The notes: generated by a model not told the origin, from the letters alone. A stretch of 64,000 nucleotides of DNA from Melioribacter sp. (GCA_003155655.1 PMDS01000097.1:33249-97248), one strand, 5' to 3'; counted from the stretch's first letter, positions 35,628 to 44,581 are shown. Numbers and translations are program-made.

Positions 35628-36065
35628 ATGTCAAAATTCAAGTTTCGTTTTGAATCGGTTCTAAATGTAAAGGATATACTTGAAAAGAAAATTCAAGAAG
35701 AAATTTTCTTGATTGAAAAAGAAATACAGGAATACAAGGATAAAAGACAAATTGTGATTGACGAAAGAGAAAAAACGAGAAGGGATATGACCAGTATATC
35801 TTTGAAAGCTTCCAATTATCAGAGTTCTAAAATTTACGACTCAAATCTTGAAAAGGTAATACAATCATTGGAAAGAAAAATTGTTCAACTTTACGAAAAA
35901 AAGAAAGAAAAAATGAACGAACTTGTTGAAAGGAAAAAAGAACATAAAATTTTCGAAATGCTAAAAGAAAACGATAATCAAAATTTTCAAATTGAAGAAA
36001 GAAGAAGCGAATTAAAAGAGCTAAATGAAATTGCAATTCGTAATTACCACGGGGAAATAAAGTGA
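35628..36065 (+). CDS. fliJ: Flagellar export chaperone FliJ
   Basis: Coiled-coil protein of 145 residues, rich in lysine and glutamate, with the FliJ-type start MSKFKFRFESVLNVKDILEK. FliJ forms the central stalk of the FliI hexamer and contacts FlhA. The assignment rests on its N-terminus, coiled-coil nature, size and position straight after fliI. It overlaps the next gene at GTGA. Confidence 0.9.
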   Translation: MSKFKFRFESVLNVKDILEKKIQEEIFLIEKEIQEYKDKRQIVIDEREKTRRDMTSISLKASNYQSSKIYDSNLEKVIQSLERKIVQLYEKKKEKMNELVERKKEHKIFEMLKENDNQNFQIEERRSELKELNEIAIRNYHGEIK

Positions 36066-36664
36066 AAGAAAAAATAGTTTACATAGCGGCATTTATATTA
36101 GCATTTGCCCTCATAACCGGTGCTATAATCTATTTGAATTCAATCTATAAAAATATTTTTAAATTTGATTTTACACCTGAAACGCCAACACAAAACGTAT
36201 CAGCTATTCTGCCTGTTGTAAATGAACAAACTGCTCAGCCAAAAGATACCTCTACTGTAAATAAAACTTTAGCAGACTCATTAAAACAAAGCCCGGCAGT
36301 CTTACAGAAGGATAGTCCTATAGTTACTTTGAGTGATACGAACTCAATGGAAAAAGTGAAAGATAAAATTGCTGAAGTTAAAAAAAATAATGAACAAAAT
36401 GCAAATTCCACTCTAGAACAGACTAATGAAGCTACTCAGAAATTTAATAATTCTAAAAAAGACAGTTTATATCAAAAATGGATTAAGAATACAGCCCAAC
36501 TTTATTATTCTATGGATACAAGGAAAGCAGCTAAAATAATTCAAGGTTATTCCGATAATATTGCCAGAGATATATTGTTAACTATGAAAAAGAAAAAAGC
36601 TGCCGATATTTTAGCAGAATTTAAACCGGAAGTGGCAACCAGAATTATAAGTGCGAAACAATGA
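36062..36664 (+). CDS. MotE-like membrane protein of the flagellar operon
   Basis: Protein of 200 residues starting with GTG 36062 that overlaps fliJ. One membrane segment (about 5-25) is followed by a low-complexity periplasmic linker and a C-terminal helical domain with YYSMDTRKAAKIIQGY and KKKKAADILAEFKPEVATRI. This pattern matches the MotE/MgtE-N-like family, found next to fliJ in many bacteria, where MotE supports the stator or motor structure. The overlap with both neighbours shows it is co-translated. No symbol is given because the family match is by pattern only. Confidence 0.75.
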   Translation: MKEKIVYIAAFILAFALITGAIIYLNSIYKNIFKFDFTPETPTQNVSAILPVVNEQTAQPKDTSTVNKTLADSLKQSPAVLQKDSPIVTLSDTNSMEKVKDKIAEVKKNNEQNANSTLEQTNEATQKFNNSKKDSLYQKWIKNTAQLYYSMDTRKAAKIIQGYSDNIARDILLTMKKKKAADILAEFKPEVATRIISAKQ

Positions 36665-39204
36665 ATATCAATACATTCTTTCTGAACAAGCTTATTAATG
36701 CCTCAAAATCTTCTAACCTTGATACAAAGAAATTGACAAATGCATCATATCTTTTTGCCGACATTATTAAAGTATGTGGAGATGAAAATACTCAATCGGT
36801 AAATAACTCAAGTACCTCTTTAACTGATTTGTTTGCAAAAGAAATCAAACCTGTCTCTGAAAATGCAATAAAATGCGCTGCTGAAGATTTTAATAATCTC
36901 TCGTCTTTTATGAACAATTTTCTTAAAAATTCAGCTTCACTGGTTAGCACATCCGGTGCAACTCAAACTTTTCCAAAAGCAACAGTTTCAAAAAAACAAT
37001 TTATACTCTCTTTTGATAGTTTACAACAGTTCTTGTCCGGATTAATGCAATTCGCCGGTTTGAACCAAAATGAAAGTGCTAAAGAAAGCGTTACCAATCT
37101 GACAAATAAAAATACAGATGGTGAAAAAACCGTCCTGTCAAAAACTGATGCTTCAACTTCATTAATAAATAACCTGCAAGTAAATAAAAATCTTAATCTT
37201 TCCTTTAGTAACGGCAGTGATAAAATAAATATATCATTTAATGAGTTGCCTGGAGAAAATATAGAAACAAAAATAAGTCTTGATAAACTTGCTTCAGATT
37301 TTACCAAGCTTGATAAGAATGCCAACTTATTACCTTCTCAATCGAATAAAGAAACAGATATAAAAGATCAGTCGGCAGAGCCTTCATCGGTTAACTATTC
37401 AACACAACAAGTTATTTCCGGAAACATTGTAAATCAGGATGTTAAGTATAATAATGACCAGGAGTTAAACGCTTATAAAACTGAAATTGTTGAGATAAAA
37501 ACAAGTGGGATAAACAGTAATTATAAACAAACTACTGAAAATCAATCGGCAAAAGATATAACTGCCAATCAGATTAATAGTAAATCAGATCAAAATTCAA
37601 ATGAGAATTATTTCAGCGGTTATAAGATATTCCCACTCCCGCAGTCAACTAAAAACAGTTCAGATATATTAGGTATTGAGTTTTTTAACCCCGGTTTCAG
37701 AATCAAAGAGAATTCCGGTAATTTGGATATAAAGGACATCGGACATAAAATAATAGATGAAGGAAATAAGAGAGCGATTAGTGGACCTTTGGTTGAGAAT
37801 ATTACTCAAATAACAGGTAATGAAGATAAGAGCGTTTTAAGTACTAAACAAGAACAAACAGCACAACAAAATAGCATTCCAATTATTAAGACTGATGTTT
37901 CTTCACAAGTACAAACAACTCAACAAAATTGCGGTCCGATTATTAATACTGATGTATCTTCTGCTGTAAATAATCAAAAACAGGTCGTAGATAATACAAA
38001 AGTAGTTATAAGCGATATAAAAGAATTATTGAAGAGTTTAAATGGAAGCATTAATTCGGTTGACGACTCAAAATCTTCAACGACGAAAGAAACAGCTAGC
38101 AAAGTTAAATTGGACTCTGCTGAATTTTCAGAGGAGCTAAAGAATTCCGGTAGTGTCAAAATATCAATTCCAAAAGAATTAAAAATTGAGGATATAAAAA
38201 TTAGCGCCGGTAATTCAGCTCAATCAAAAGAAGATGAGAAAACTAATCAGTTAAGTGTAAAAAATGAAATTAAATCCGGGTTAGATGAAAAGCTAACTTT
38301 ACAAAACTCTGATTCAATAATAAATACAAAGGGAACTGAAGTAAATAAAAATATAGCCGAGCAATCTTCAGCTCAAATTGCGGAGGAGAATAATTCAAAA
38401 CCTTCTTCAGAGATTAATCCAGCAAAATCTGTAACACCGGAAAAAAATATTGAAATAGTTACTGATAACTCAAAATCAAAAATTCAGACTGAATCACAAG
38501 TACAGGAAATTAAAAATACAACTGTCAATGAATCTACAGCTCCAAAAGTTTTTGAAAAAGATGATCAATCAAAAATTATAAAAGATTCTGATGATAAAAA
38601 TACTTTACTGAATGATGCGGTTAAAAAAGATCAGTTTACTGTAAAAGAAACCCAAAGCAAATCAACTGATGATAAAGATTTTATAAAACAGAAGCCATCG
38701 GATAATATAAAAAGCATTTCACACGGAACTGAAGCTGCTCAAAATACGGAAGCAGAAAGATTTAAGATTTCAGGTGAGACAAAAATTGTTCAAGAACCCG
38801 CAAAAGTTATTAAACCCTCAGAATTAGTTCCCGAAATATCGAAATTTATTCAGCAGGGAGATAAACAAAGTATATCATTCCAGTTGTCTCCGGAAAATCT
38901 TGGTAAAGTAAAATTAATGGTTGAGATTGTTAACAGCCAGGTTAATACACGCATTGAAGTTGAAAATTCACAAGTGCGTCAGTTTGTTCAATCAAATATT
39001 GATCAGCTCAAACAATCTTTAGAAGCAGCAGGCATACAGCTTAGCAATGTAAATGTAAGCGTAGCGGATTCTGATAAACGCTCTCACAAGGGAACCGGTA
39101 AGAAAAAACAGGAAGAAAAAAATTCAAGAGTAGAAAGTAAAACTGAATCAATGGGAAAGGCTCAAAAATCTCTAGGTTATAACACTTACGAATTTTTAGC
39201 ATAG
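36661..39204 (+). CDS. fliK: Flagellar hook-length control protein FliK
   Basis: Protein of 847 residues, longer than the typical 400-600. Most of it is low-complexity and rich in Ser, Asn, Lys and Gln, as expected for an exported molecular ruler. The C-terminal domain (about 730-805) holds the conserved ISFQLSPENLGKVKLMVEI and IDQLKQSLEAAGIQLSNVNV, which switch FlhB from hook to filament substrates. A 19-residue tandem repeat lies in the middle (37861-37962). It is followed by flgD, the hook cap gene, as usual. Confidence 0.93.
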   Translation: MNINTFFLNKLINASKSSNLDTKKLTNASYLFADIIKVCGDENTQSVNNSSTSLTDLFAKEIKPVSENAIKCAAEDFNNLSSFMNNFLKNSASLVSTSGATQTFPKATVSKKQFILSFDSLQQFLSGLMQFAGLNQNESAKESVTNLTNKNTDGEKTVLSKTDASTSLINNLQVNKNLNLSFSNGSDKINISFNELPGENIETKISLDKLASDFTKLDKNANLLPSQSNKETDIKDQSAEPSSVNYSTQQVISGNIVNQDVKYNNDQELNAYKTEIVEIKTSGINSNYKQTTENQSAKDITANQINSKSDQNSNENYFSGYKIFPLPQSTKNSSDILGIEFFNPGFRIKENSGNLDIKDIGHKIIDEGNKRAISGPLVENITQITGNEDKSVLSTKQEQTAQQNSIPIIKTDVSSQVQTTQQNCGPIINTDVSSAVNNQKQVVDNTKVVISDIKELLKSLNGSINSVDDSKSSTTKETASKVKLDSAEFSEELKNSGSVKISIPKELKIEDIKISAGNSAQSKEDEKTNQLSVKNEIKSGLDEKLTLQNSDSIINTKGTEVNKNIAEQSSAQIAEENNSKPSSEINPAKSVTPEKNIEIVTDNSKSKIQTESQVQEIKNTTVNESTAPKVFEKDDQSKIIKDSDDKNTLLNDAVKKDQFTVKETQSKSTDDKDFIKQKPSDNIKSISHGTEAAQNTEAERFKISGETKIVQEPAKVIKPSELVPEISKFIQQGDKQSISFQLSPENLGKVKLMVEIVNSQVNTRIEVENSQVRQFVQSNIDQLKQSLEAAGIQLSNVNVSVADSDKRSHKGTGKKKQEEKNSRVESKTESMGKAQKSLGYNTYEFLA
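37861..37962 (+). repeat. Tandem repeat inside fliK (57-base period)
   Basis: Two related units at 37861-37905 and 37918-37962 encode AQQNSIPIIKTDVSS and TQQNCGPIINTDVSS, 19 codons apart. Such repeats could alter the ruler length of FliK. Confidence 0.75.
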
Positions 39205-39213
39205 GAGAAAAAA

Positions 39214-39903
39214 ATGGTAGATCCAATTAGTTCGTCGTCATCTCAGACAAGTAATTCCACAACAGCAACTAGTACTAATAAATCTATAATGGGTAAGGAT
39301 GATTTTTTGAAACTAATGATATCGGAACTCAAAAATCAAGATCCTTTAAATCCAATGGATGGTACTCAGTATGCAGCCCAATTGGCACAGTTTAGTTCGC
39401 TGGAGCAATTGACAAATTTGAATGATTATATGAAACAGAGTATTGATGCTAATGCCACTTTGACACAATCTGTAAATAATACTATGGTTGCAACACTTAT
39501 TGGAAAGGAAACTAAAGTCAGTGGAAGTGCTTTAAATGTTGCAGGACAAACAAGTGTTACACTAGGTTATAATTTGCCAAATGCTGCAAGTTCTGTTACC
39601 ATAAATATTTACGATAGTAACGGCAATATAGTTAAGTCCATTAATAATGCCGATACAACTTCCGGTGACCATAAACTTTCCTACGATTTGACCGATAATA
39701 ATGGTGCTAAATTGGCAAATGGCACGTATAAATATGAAGTTGTTGCAAAAGATTCAAATGGAGCAAATATAACAGCTGATCTTTACAAGATGGGAGTAAT
39801 CACAGGTGTCCGTTTTACAAGTAATGGAACCGTTGTATTAGTTGACGGTGCTGAATATAATATGTCTGACATAACGGAAATTGAAAATTCAGGAAGTAAA
39901 TGA
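39214..39903 (+). CDS. flgD: Flagellar hook cap / scaffold protein FlgD
   Basis: Protein of 229 residues. The N-terminal segment has the FlgD hallmark KDDFLKLMISELKNQDPLNP and MDGTQYAAQLAQFSSLEQ. The C-terminal part (about 100-225) is beta-rich, with the FlgD Ig-like pattern GDHKLSYDLTDNNGAKLANG. FlgD caps the growing hook and guides FlgE assembly. Start ATG 39214 follows AGGAG. Confidence 0.95.
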   Translation: MVDPISSSSSQTSNSTTATSTNKSIMGKDDFLKLMISELKNQDPLNPMDGTQYAAQLAQFSSLEQLTNLNDYMKQSIDANATLTQSVNNTMVATLIGKETKVSGSALNVAGQTSVTLGYNLPNAASSVTINIYDSNGNIVKSINNADTTSGDHKLSYDLTDNNGAKLANGTYKYEVVAKDSNGANITADLYKMGVITGVRFTSNGTVVLVDGAEYNMSDITEIENSGSK

Positions 39904-39914
39904 GGTGGAAATAA

Positions 39915-40295
39915 ATGGCAGAAGTTAATGGTATTTCAGTTCCCTTTATACCAATTGTTGGAAACAATGAAATTTCTCAGCAAAAGATTGGCAGAGAAGC
40001 GACTTCAAGTTTCGATGCAATTTTTAAGGAAGAGCTGGAGAAAGTTAAATTTTCAAACCATGCTTTAAAGCGGCTTGAATCAAGAAATATCCAGCTGAGT
40101 GATGATGAAATCACCAAGATACAGAATGCTGTAGATAAAGCAGAATCAAAAGGTTCAAAAGATTCTTTGGTAATGATGGATAAAACAGCATTCATCGTTA
40201 ATGTTCCTAATAGAACAGTAGTAACGGCAATTGAAGTTGCTAATTCAAATGAAAGCGTATTTACAAATATAGACAGTGTAGTTTTTGCATATTAA
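39915..40295 (+). CDS. TIGR02530-type flagellar operon protein
   Basis: Protein of 126 residues with the family motif FSNHALKRLESRNIQLS, followed by AVDKAESKGSKDSLVMM and AFIVNVPNRTVVTAI. Members occur between flgD and flgE in many non-enteric bacteria and are thought to help hook assembly; the exact role is not settled. Start ATG 39915 follows GAGGTGG. It is the last gene before the structured leader of flgE. Confidence 0.9.
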   Translation: MAEVNGISVPFIPIVGNNEISQQKIGREATSSFDAIFKEELEKVKFSNHALKRLESRNIQLSDDEITKIQNAVDKAESKGSKDSLVMMDKTAFIVNVPNRTVVTAIEVANSNESVFTNIDSVVFAY

Positions 40296-40311
40296 TTAAT
40301 TAATTCATAAC

Positions 40312-40337
40312 AGAGCGGGACCTTCCAAGGACGCTCT
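40312..40337 (+). promoter_or_regulatory. First hairpin in the flgE leader
   Basis: AGAGCG (40312-40317) pairs with CGCTCT (40332-40337), with an inner CCTT/AAGG pairing. No T run follows, so it is more likely an RNA structure or processing site than a terminator. Confidence 0.5.
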
Positions 40338-40339
40338 AA

Positions 40340-40379
40340 GATTTAGCTGACTGACTGAAGCTAAATCAAGCTTAGGAGG
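40340..40379 (+). promoter_or_regulatory. Second hairpin in the flgE leader, abutting the ribosome binding site
   Basis: GATTTAGCT (40340-40348) and AGCTAAATC (40359-40367) form a perfect 9-base-pair stem with loop GACTGACTGA. CTAA before it can also pair with TTAG (40372-40375), which overlaps the Shine-Dalgarno AGGAGG (40374-40379) of flgE. This could control hook protein output. Confidence 0.5.
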
Positions 40380-40383
40380 CTAT

Positions 40384-42084
40384 ATGGCACTTTTAACATC
40401 CCTTTTTGCAGGAGTTTCCGGTTTAAAAAATCATCAAGAAATGATGGATGTAATCGGAAACAATATTTCTAACGTTAATACAATTGGGTTTAAAGGATCT
40501 CGCGTTACTTTCAGTGATACTTTCAACCAATTTGTAAAAGCTGGTACAAATCCAACAGATACAACTGGTGGTACAAACTCATTCCAAATAGGTCTTGGTT
40601 CAAAAGTTAATTCTATAGACCGCAATTGGAGTCAAGGTACTTTCGAAACTACAGGTACAACAACTGATCTCGCATTACAAGGTTCCGGTCTTTTCATCCT
40701 AAAAAGCAATGGCCAGCAATTTTATTCAAGAGCGGGAGCTTTTGTATTTGATGCTTCCGGAAAATTGGTTAATTCAGAAAATGGAGCTGTTGTTCAAGGT
40801 AAAGTTTCTAATGGACTTGGTGATATTCCTGCTGGAACAACAACACAGGATATAGTTGTAGATAAAAATTTAAGATTACCTGCAATTAAAACTTCACAAA
40901 CAAATTGGGGTGGAAATCTAAAGAGTAGTTCAACTACTGTTAGAACCGACATTGTTGAATTACAAGGAAACTTGAAATTAGACAAAACTGCTTCAACATT
41001 TCCGGGTGCTGCTTATGATGCAACCAAACCGGATACTTATACTGCAAGTAAAATCTATGATAAAGATGGAACTGAATATCAATTAAGAACTTATTTTACA
41101 AGAGCTGCTGCTGTAGCTCCGGCAACAAGTGGTCCCTGGACAATGAATTGGGAAGTAAGAAATGCTGATGGTTCAGCTTTAACAACACCTTTAACGGGAA
41201 CCCAGGCTCTTACATTTGATACTTCAGGCATGTGTACTAACTTGCAGAGTAATATTGTGAACGCAAACAGTAAAATATCTTTTATTTTGAATATGAGTGG
41301 TTTAACTAACCTGGATGCTGATACAAACGTACAGAATGTAATTGATAAAGGTGAAATACCTGTAGATGTACTTGGTTCTGTTACGGTTTATGATTCATTA
41401 GGAAGTCCACATGATTTATCAATTACCTGGACACATATTGACAGCAACCGTTGGGCCTGGAAAGCAACTGTTCCTTCTGCTGACGGTAGTTTAAGCGCTG
41501 ATTCATCTGGTGAAGTTAATTTTAATACAGATGGTACTATTCAAAGCGTATGGCAAAATGGTCAGCAGGTAACTTCTTCGCCGCCAGATCCTAAAATTGT
41601 ATTTACACCATCAAGCGGTGCAGAAGTACAGAACATTAAATTGGATTTTGGAAGCGGTACATCCGGAGTAACGCAGACAAATTTAACTTCTCAAATTGCA
41701 GCTTTAAGTCAAGATGGTTCTCCTTCGGCAGCTCTTTCTAATTTAAGTATAGATCAGTATGGAAAAATAGAAGGAATTTTTTCAAACGGAACATCACGAA
41801 CGCTTGCACAAATAATGGTTGCAACTTTTGCAAACTTGAATGGTTTAGTTAGTGCAGGAGATAACATGTATACAGTTGCCGCAAATGCCGGTGACCCAAG
41901 AATTGACACTCCCGGTGAAAATTCGGTAACTACAATTCAATCCGGTGCTCTTGAACAGTCTAACGTTGACTTGTCTGAAGAGTTCACAAAAATGATTGTA
42001 GCCCAAAGAGGATTCCAGGCAAATGCCCGTGTGATCACTACTGCAGATACACTGCTTCAGGAAATAACTAATTTAATTAGATAA
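40384..42084 (+). CDS. flgE: Flagellar hook protein FlgE
   Basis: Hook subunit of 566 residues. The N-terminus has the family pattern GVSGLKNHQEMMDVIGNNIS and NVNTIGFKGSR. The variable middle is beta-rich. The C-terminus has GALEQSNVDLSEEFTKMIVA and QRGFQANARVI. It forms the extracellular universal joint. A very strong Shine-Dalgarno (AGGAGG) precedes ATG 40384 and a strong terminator follows, so flgE ends this transcription block. It is longer than the enterobacterial protein (about 400 residues), with the extra length in the exposed middle. Confidence 0.96.
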   Translation: MALLTSLFAGVSGLKNHQEMMDVIGNNISNVNTIGFKGSRVTFSDTFNQFVKAGTNPTDTTGGTNSFQIGLGSKVNSIDRNWSQGTFETTGTTTDLALQGSGLFILKSNGQQFYSRAGAFVFDASGKLVNSENGAVVQGKVSNGLGDIPAGTTTQDIVVDKNLRLPAIKTSQTNWGGNLKSSSTTVRTDIVELQGNLKLDKTASTFPGAAYDATKPDTYTASKIYDKDGTEYQLRTYFTRAAAVAPATSGPWTMNWEVRNADGSALTTPLTGTQALTFDTSGMCTNLQSNIVNANSKISFILNMSGLTNLDADTNVQNVIDKGEIPVDVLGSVTVYDSLGSPHDLSITWTHIDSNRWAWKATVPSADGSLSADSSGEVNFNTDGTIQSVWQNGQQVTSSPPDPKIVFTPSSGAEVQNIKLDFGSGTSGVTQTNLTSQIAALSQDGSPSAALSNLSIDQYGKIEGIFSNGTSRTLAQIMVATFANLNGLVSAGDNMYTVAANAGDPRIDTPGENSVTTIQSGALEQSNVDLSEEFTKMIVAQRGFQANARVITTADTLLQEITNLIR

Positions 42085-42115
42085 ATTATGAGTATCATTT
42101 AACCAGCAATATATA

Positions 42116-42172
42116 GGCTGCAGAATAGATTGTGAGAATATGATTCAATCTATAATCTGCAGCCTTTTTTTT
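42116..42172 (+). terminator. Strong rho-independent terminator after flgE
   Basis: GGCTGCAGAATAGATTG (42116-42132) pairs with CAATCTAT-AA-TCTGCAGCC (42146-42164), a 17-base-pair stem with one two-base bulge, followed by eight T residues. Confidence 0.93.
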
Positions 42173-42211
42173 AATAAATCTTTCTGGCGGCAGTGAAACA
42201 ACTGCAGAATA

Positions 42212-42283
42212 TTAGCCAAAAATCCCCCCAATAAATTATAGTAATTTGATTCTTTCTTGATTTTTCGATGGCATAACAATTGA
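42212..42283 (+). promoter_or_regulatory. Sigma-54-like promoter and upstream activator site for the fliL operon
   Basis: TTAGCCAA at 42212 and TGGCAT at 42269, the same 57-base offset as at flgB, followed by N5 and TTGA (42280-42283). The -12 C is replaced by A. The preceding terminator shows that a new promoter is needed here. The expected start of transcription is only about 5 bases upstream of ATG 42299. Confidence 0.45.
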
Positions 42284-42298
42284 AAATTATTTACCACT

Positions 42299-42856
42299 AT
42301 GGAAAAAATAATAGATGAAAAAATCGATGCAAGGACAGAGGAACCAATTGCCTCGTCTATAGATAAGAAGGGATTTAACATTAAAATAGTAATGTTTGGA
42401 ATTCCCATTTTTGTCGTTCAACTTATAGCAGTTTATTATGTTACTGCAAATATATTACTCAATAAAATTGAGGCAAGCCACTCTTCTTTAACTCAAACTC
42501 CTGCAGAAATAAAGCAGGAAGCACCAGCAAATCAAGCAAAGTCAAACGAACTTGGTAAGTACGTTTTCATGGTAGAAGACTTAATTATAAACCCGGCTAA
42601 TACTGATGGTAAGAGACTATTGATGTCATCGCTTGGATTTGACGTGTCAACTGAAAAGGATAACCAGGAATTGAAGAGCAAAGAGCCTTTACTAAAAGAT
42701 GCTATTATTTCAGTAATGAGCAGTAAGGGAATGTCTCAACTTAGTAATACCGCTTACCGAGATACACTACGCATTGAAATAACAAAAAAACTTAGTACGC
42801 TAATACCAAGTGTTAAAATAAATTGGATTTATTTCAGTAAATATATTTTAGAATAG
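42299..42856 (+). CDS. fliL: Flagellar basal body-associated protein FliL
   Basis: Protein of 185 residues with a short cytoplasmic N-terminus, one membrane span (about 30-55) and a periplasmic domain with YVFMVEDLIINPANTDGKRL and RIEITKKLSTLIP, typical of FliL. FliL surrounds the stator and supports motor torque. It is the first gene of the block after the flgE terminator and is 2 bases upstream of fliM. Confidence 0.92.
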   Translation: MEKIIDEKIDARTEEPIASSIDKKGFNIKIVMFGIPIFVVQLIAVYYVTANILLNKIEASHSSLTQTPAEIKQEAPANQAKSNELGKYVFMVEDLIINPANTDGKRLLMSSLGFDVSTEKDNQELKSKEPLLKDAIISVMSSKGMSQLSNTAYRDTLRIEITKKLSTLIPSVKINWIYFSKYILE

Positions 42857-42858
42857 AT

Positions 42859-43845
42859 ATGCCAGAGATACTATCACAACAAGAGATTGATCAACTACTT
42901 GATAATATCAAGAGTGGAACTGAAACTAAAGTTGAATCGAGCCATGATAAAGAGGCAATACTATTTGACTTTAGGCTGCCAAATAGAATTTCTAAAAATC
43001 AGCTAAGGATTCTTAGAAACATTTTTGAGAACTTTGCAGAAAGTTTTAGTTCATTTCTTGTAACAAAGCTGCAAACAGTAGTAAATATTAATGTAACATC
43101 TGTTGACCAAATTTACTATTCGGAATATGTTCTTTCAGTAGCTAACCCTGCCTGTCTTTTTACATTTGATATTCGTGAAACAGATGTTAAAGGAATTCTA
43201 GAGCTTAATAACGATCTTGCATTATCTCTTGTTGATAAGCTATTAGGCGGAAATGGTCTTGGTACGAAGCAGACAAAGGTAATAACACCAATAGAACAAA
43301 GAGTCTTACGTGTTGTTGTTGAAAGGGTTATGCAGGATTTGCGTAAAGCATGGCAGACAGTTGATAATTTTGATTTTGCTGTTGAACGTTTTGAACCTGA
43401 TATAGACTTTGCTCAAATTACTTCTCAAAGTGAATCTGTTTTGTTGATATCTTTTGAGATCCTAATCGGAGATCAGTCATTTTTAATGAATATTTGTTTT
43501 GCAACTTTTGCATTCGATAACATTCTGGCAAAATTGTCAACTCAAAAGATGTCCACCATCCGAGCGACAAAATATTATGGAATAACTGCAAAAGAAGTTC
43601 TCTCACACCATTTAGAAAAAACCAAACTTCCTTTACGCATCGAACTTGGAACATCCAAATTGTCTGTAAAAGAAATACTTGATATGGAAAAGGGAGATAT
43701 AATTCGTCTTGAGACAAAAATAAACGACGACCAAAAAGTTAGAACGGGTACCCAAATTTTATTTTATGGAAGAGTTGGTATGGCAAATAATCACAAAGCC
43801 ATTAAAATTACACGAAAAGTATTAGATGAACAAAAATCTTATTAA
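42859..43845 (+). CDS. fliM: Flagellar motor switch protein FliM
   Basis: C-ring protein of 328 residues. The N-terminal LSQQEIDQLLDNI is the phospho-CheY binding peptide. The middle domain has RISKNQLRILRNIFENFA and the C-terminal SpoA domain has PLRIELGTSKLSVKEIL. CheY binding here reverses rotation. The peptide resembles the C-terminus of CheZ in this window. It follows fliL by 2 bases and precedes fliN. Confidence 0.96.
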   Translation: MPEILSQQEIDQLLDNIKSGTETKVESSHDKEAILFDFRLPNRISKNQLRILRNIFENFAESFSSFLVTKLQTVVNINVTSVDQIYYSEYVLSVANPACLFTFDIRETDVKGILELNNDLALSLVDKLLGGNGLGTKQTKVITPIEQRVLRVVVERVMQDLRKAWQTVDNFDFAVERFEPDIDFAQITSQSESVLLISFEILIGDQSFLMNICFATFAFDNILAKLSTQKMSTIRATKYYGITAKEVLSHHLEKTKLPLRIELGTSKLSVKEILDMEKGDIIRLETKINDDQKVRTGTQILFYGRVGMANNHKAIKITRKVLDEQKSY

Positions 43846-43853
43846 GGGGATTT

Positions 43854-44237
43854 ATGGAAAACGTAAATGAAGAGAATAATAATATGAATAGTGACGATTC
43901 AGCAAGCGGAACAACATTAAGCAGTCAGCTTGCCCAGTTTGAAGAATTTGATGATTCTACACGTTCCAATGGCGGCGCTAATGAAAAACTGCATTTTCTC
44001 AAAGATCTGCCAATGAACATTTATATCGAACTTGGCAGAACGCAAATGCAGATCAAAGATATACTTGAACTCGAAAGAGGATACGTAATTGAGCTTGATA
44101 AGCTAGCCAGCGAACCCGTAGATGTATTTGTAAACAATAAAAAAATTGCAGAAGGTGAAGTTGTTGTTATTGATAAACACTTTGGAATTAGAATTACTAG
44201 TCTTGTTGATCCGGCAAATAGAATAAAGGATATTTAA
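43854..44237 (+). CDS. fliN: Flagellar motor switch protein FliN
   Basis: Protein of 127 residues with a variable acidic N-terminus (about 1-50) and a C-terminal SpoA domain: MNIYIELGRTQMQIKDILEL, ELDKLASEPVDVFVNNKKIA and FGIRITSL. It forms the base of the C-ring with FliM and receives export complexes through FliH. It is a short FliN, not a FliY-type phosphatase. Start ATG 43854 follows AAGGGGA. Confidence 0.95.
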   Translation: MENVNEENNNMNSDDSASGTTLSSQLAQFEEFDDSTRSNGGANEKLHFLKDLPMNIYIELGRTQMQIKDILELERGYVIELDKLASEPVDVFVNNKKIAEGEVVVIDKHFGIRITSLVDPANRIKDI

Positions 44238-44239
44238 AA

Positions 44240-44581
44240 ATGTCAATTATAGAGATTATAAAATCTTTCATCCCGTTAATATTAATATTTGGATTGCTTT
44301 TTGGGGTTCTGATTCTTGTTAAGAAATATTCTTTTTCTCTTAATGGGAAAAAAACAAACCTGTTGAACATAAATGTATTATTCAACCAGATGATTCTGCC
44401 AAAGAAATATTTATCCGTTGTTCGTGTTGAAAATAAGCTGCTGGTTCTTGGCATAAGTGAAAATAATATCTCACTTTTAAAAGAAATAGATTATAATCCA
44501 GCGCAACAAAATGAAATAAATATTAAGGATAACAAACCAAATTTCATCAATATTTTTAAGCAGAACCTGGGGATGAAATGA
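44240..44581 (+). CDS. fliO: Flagellar biosynthesis protein FliO
   Basis: Protein of 113 residues with one membrane span (about 10-28) and a cytoplasmic part containing YLSVVRVENKLLVLGISENN, the recognisable FliO pattern. FliO helps assemble the FliP ring. Position between fliN and fliP confirms the call. It overlaps fliP by 4 bases. Confidence 0.88.
   Translation: MSIIEIIKSFIPLILIFGLLFGVLILVKKYSFSLNGKKTNLLNINVLFNQMILPKKYLSVVRVENKLLVLGISENNISLLKEIDYNPAQQNEINIKDNKPNFINIFKQNLGMK

Noticed and set aside
40291..40306. ATTAATTAATTAATT repeat before flgE as a microsatellite of interest
   Set aside because: Short simple repeat in AT-rich intergenic DNA; the adjacent hairpins explain the region better.
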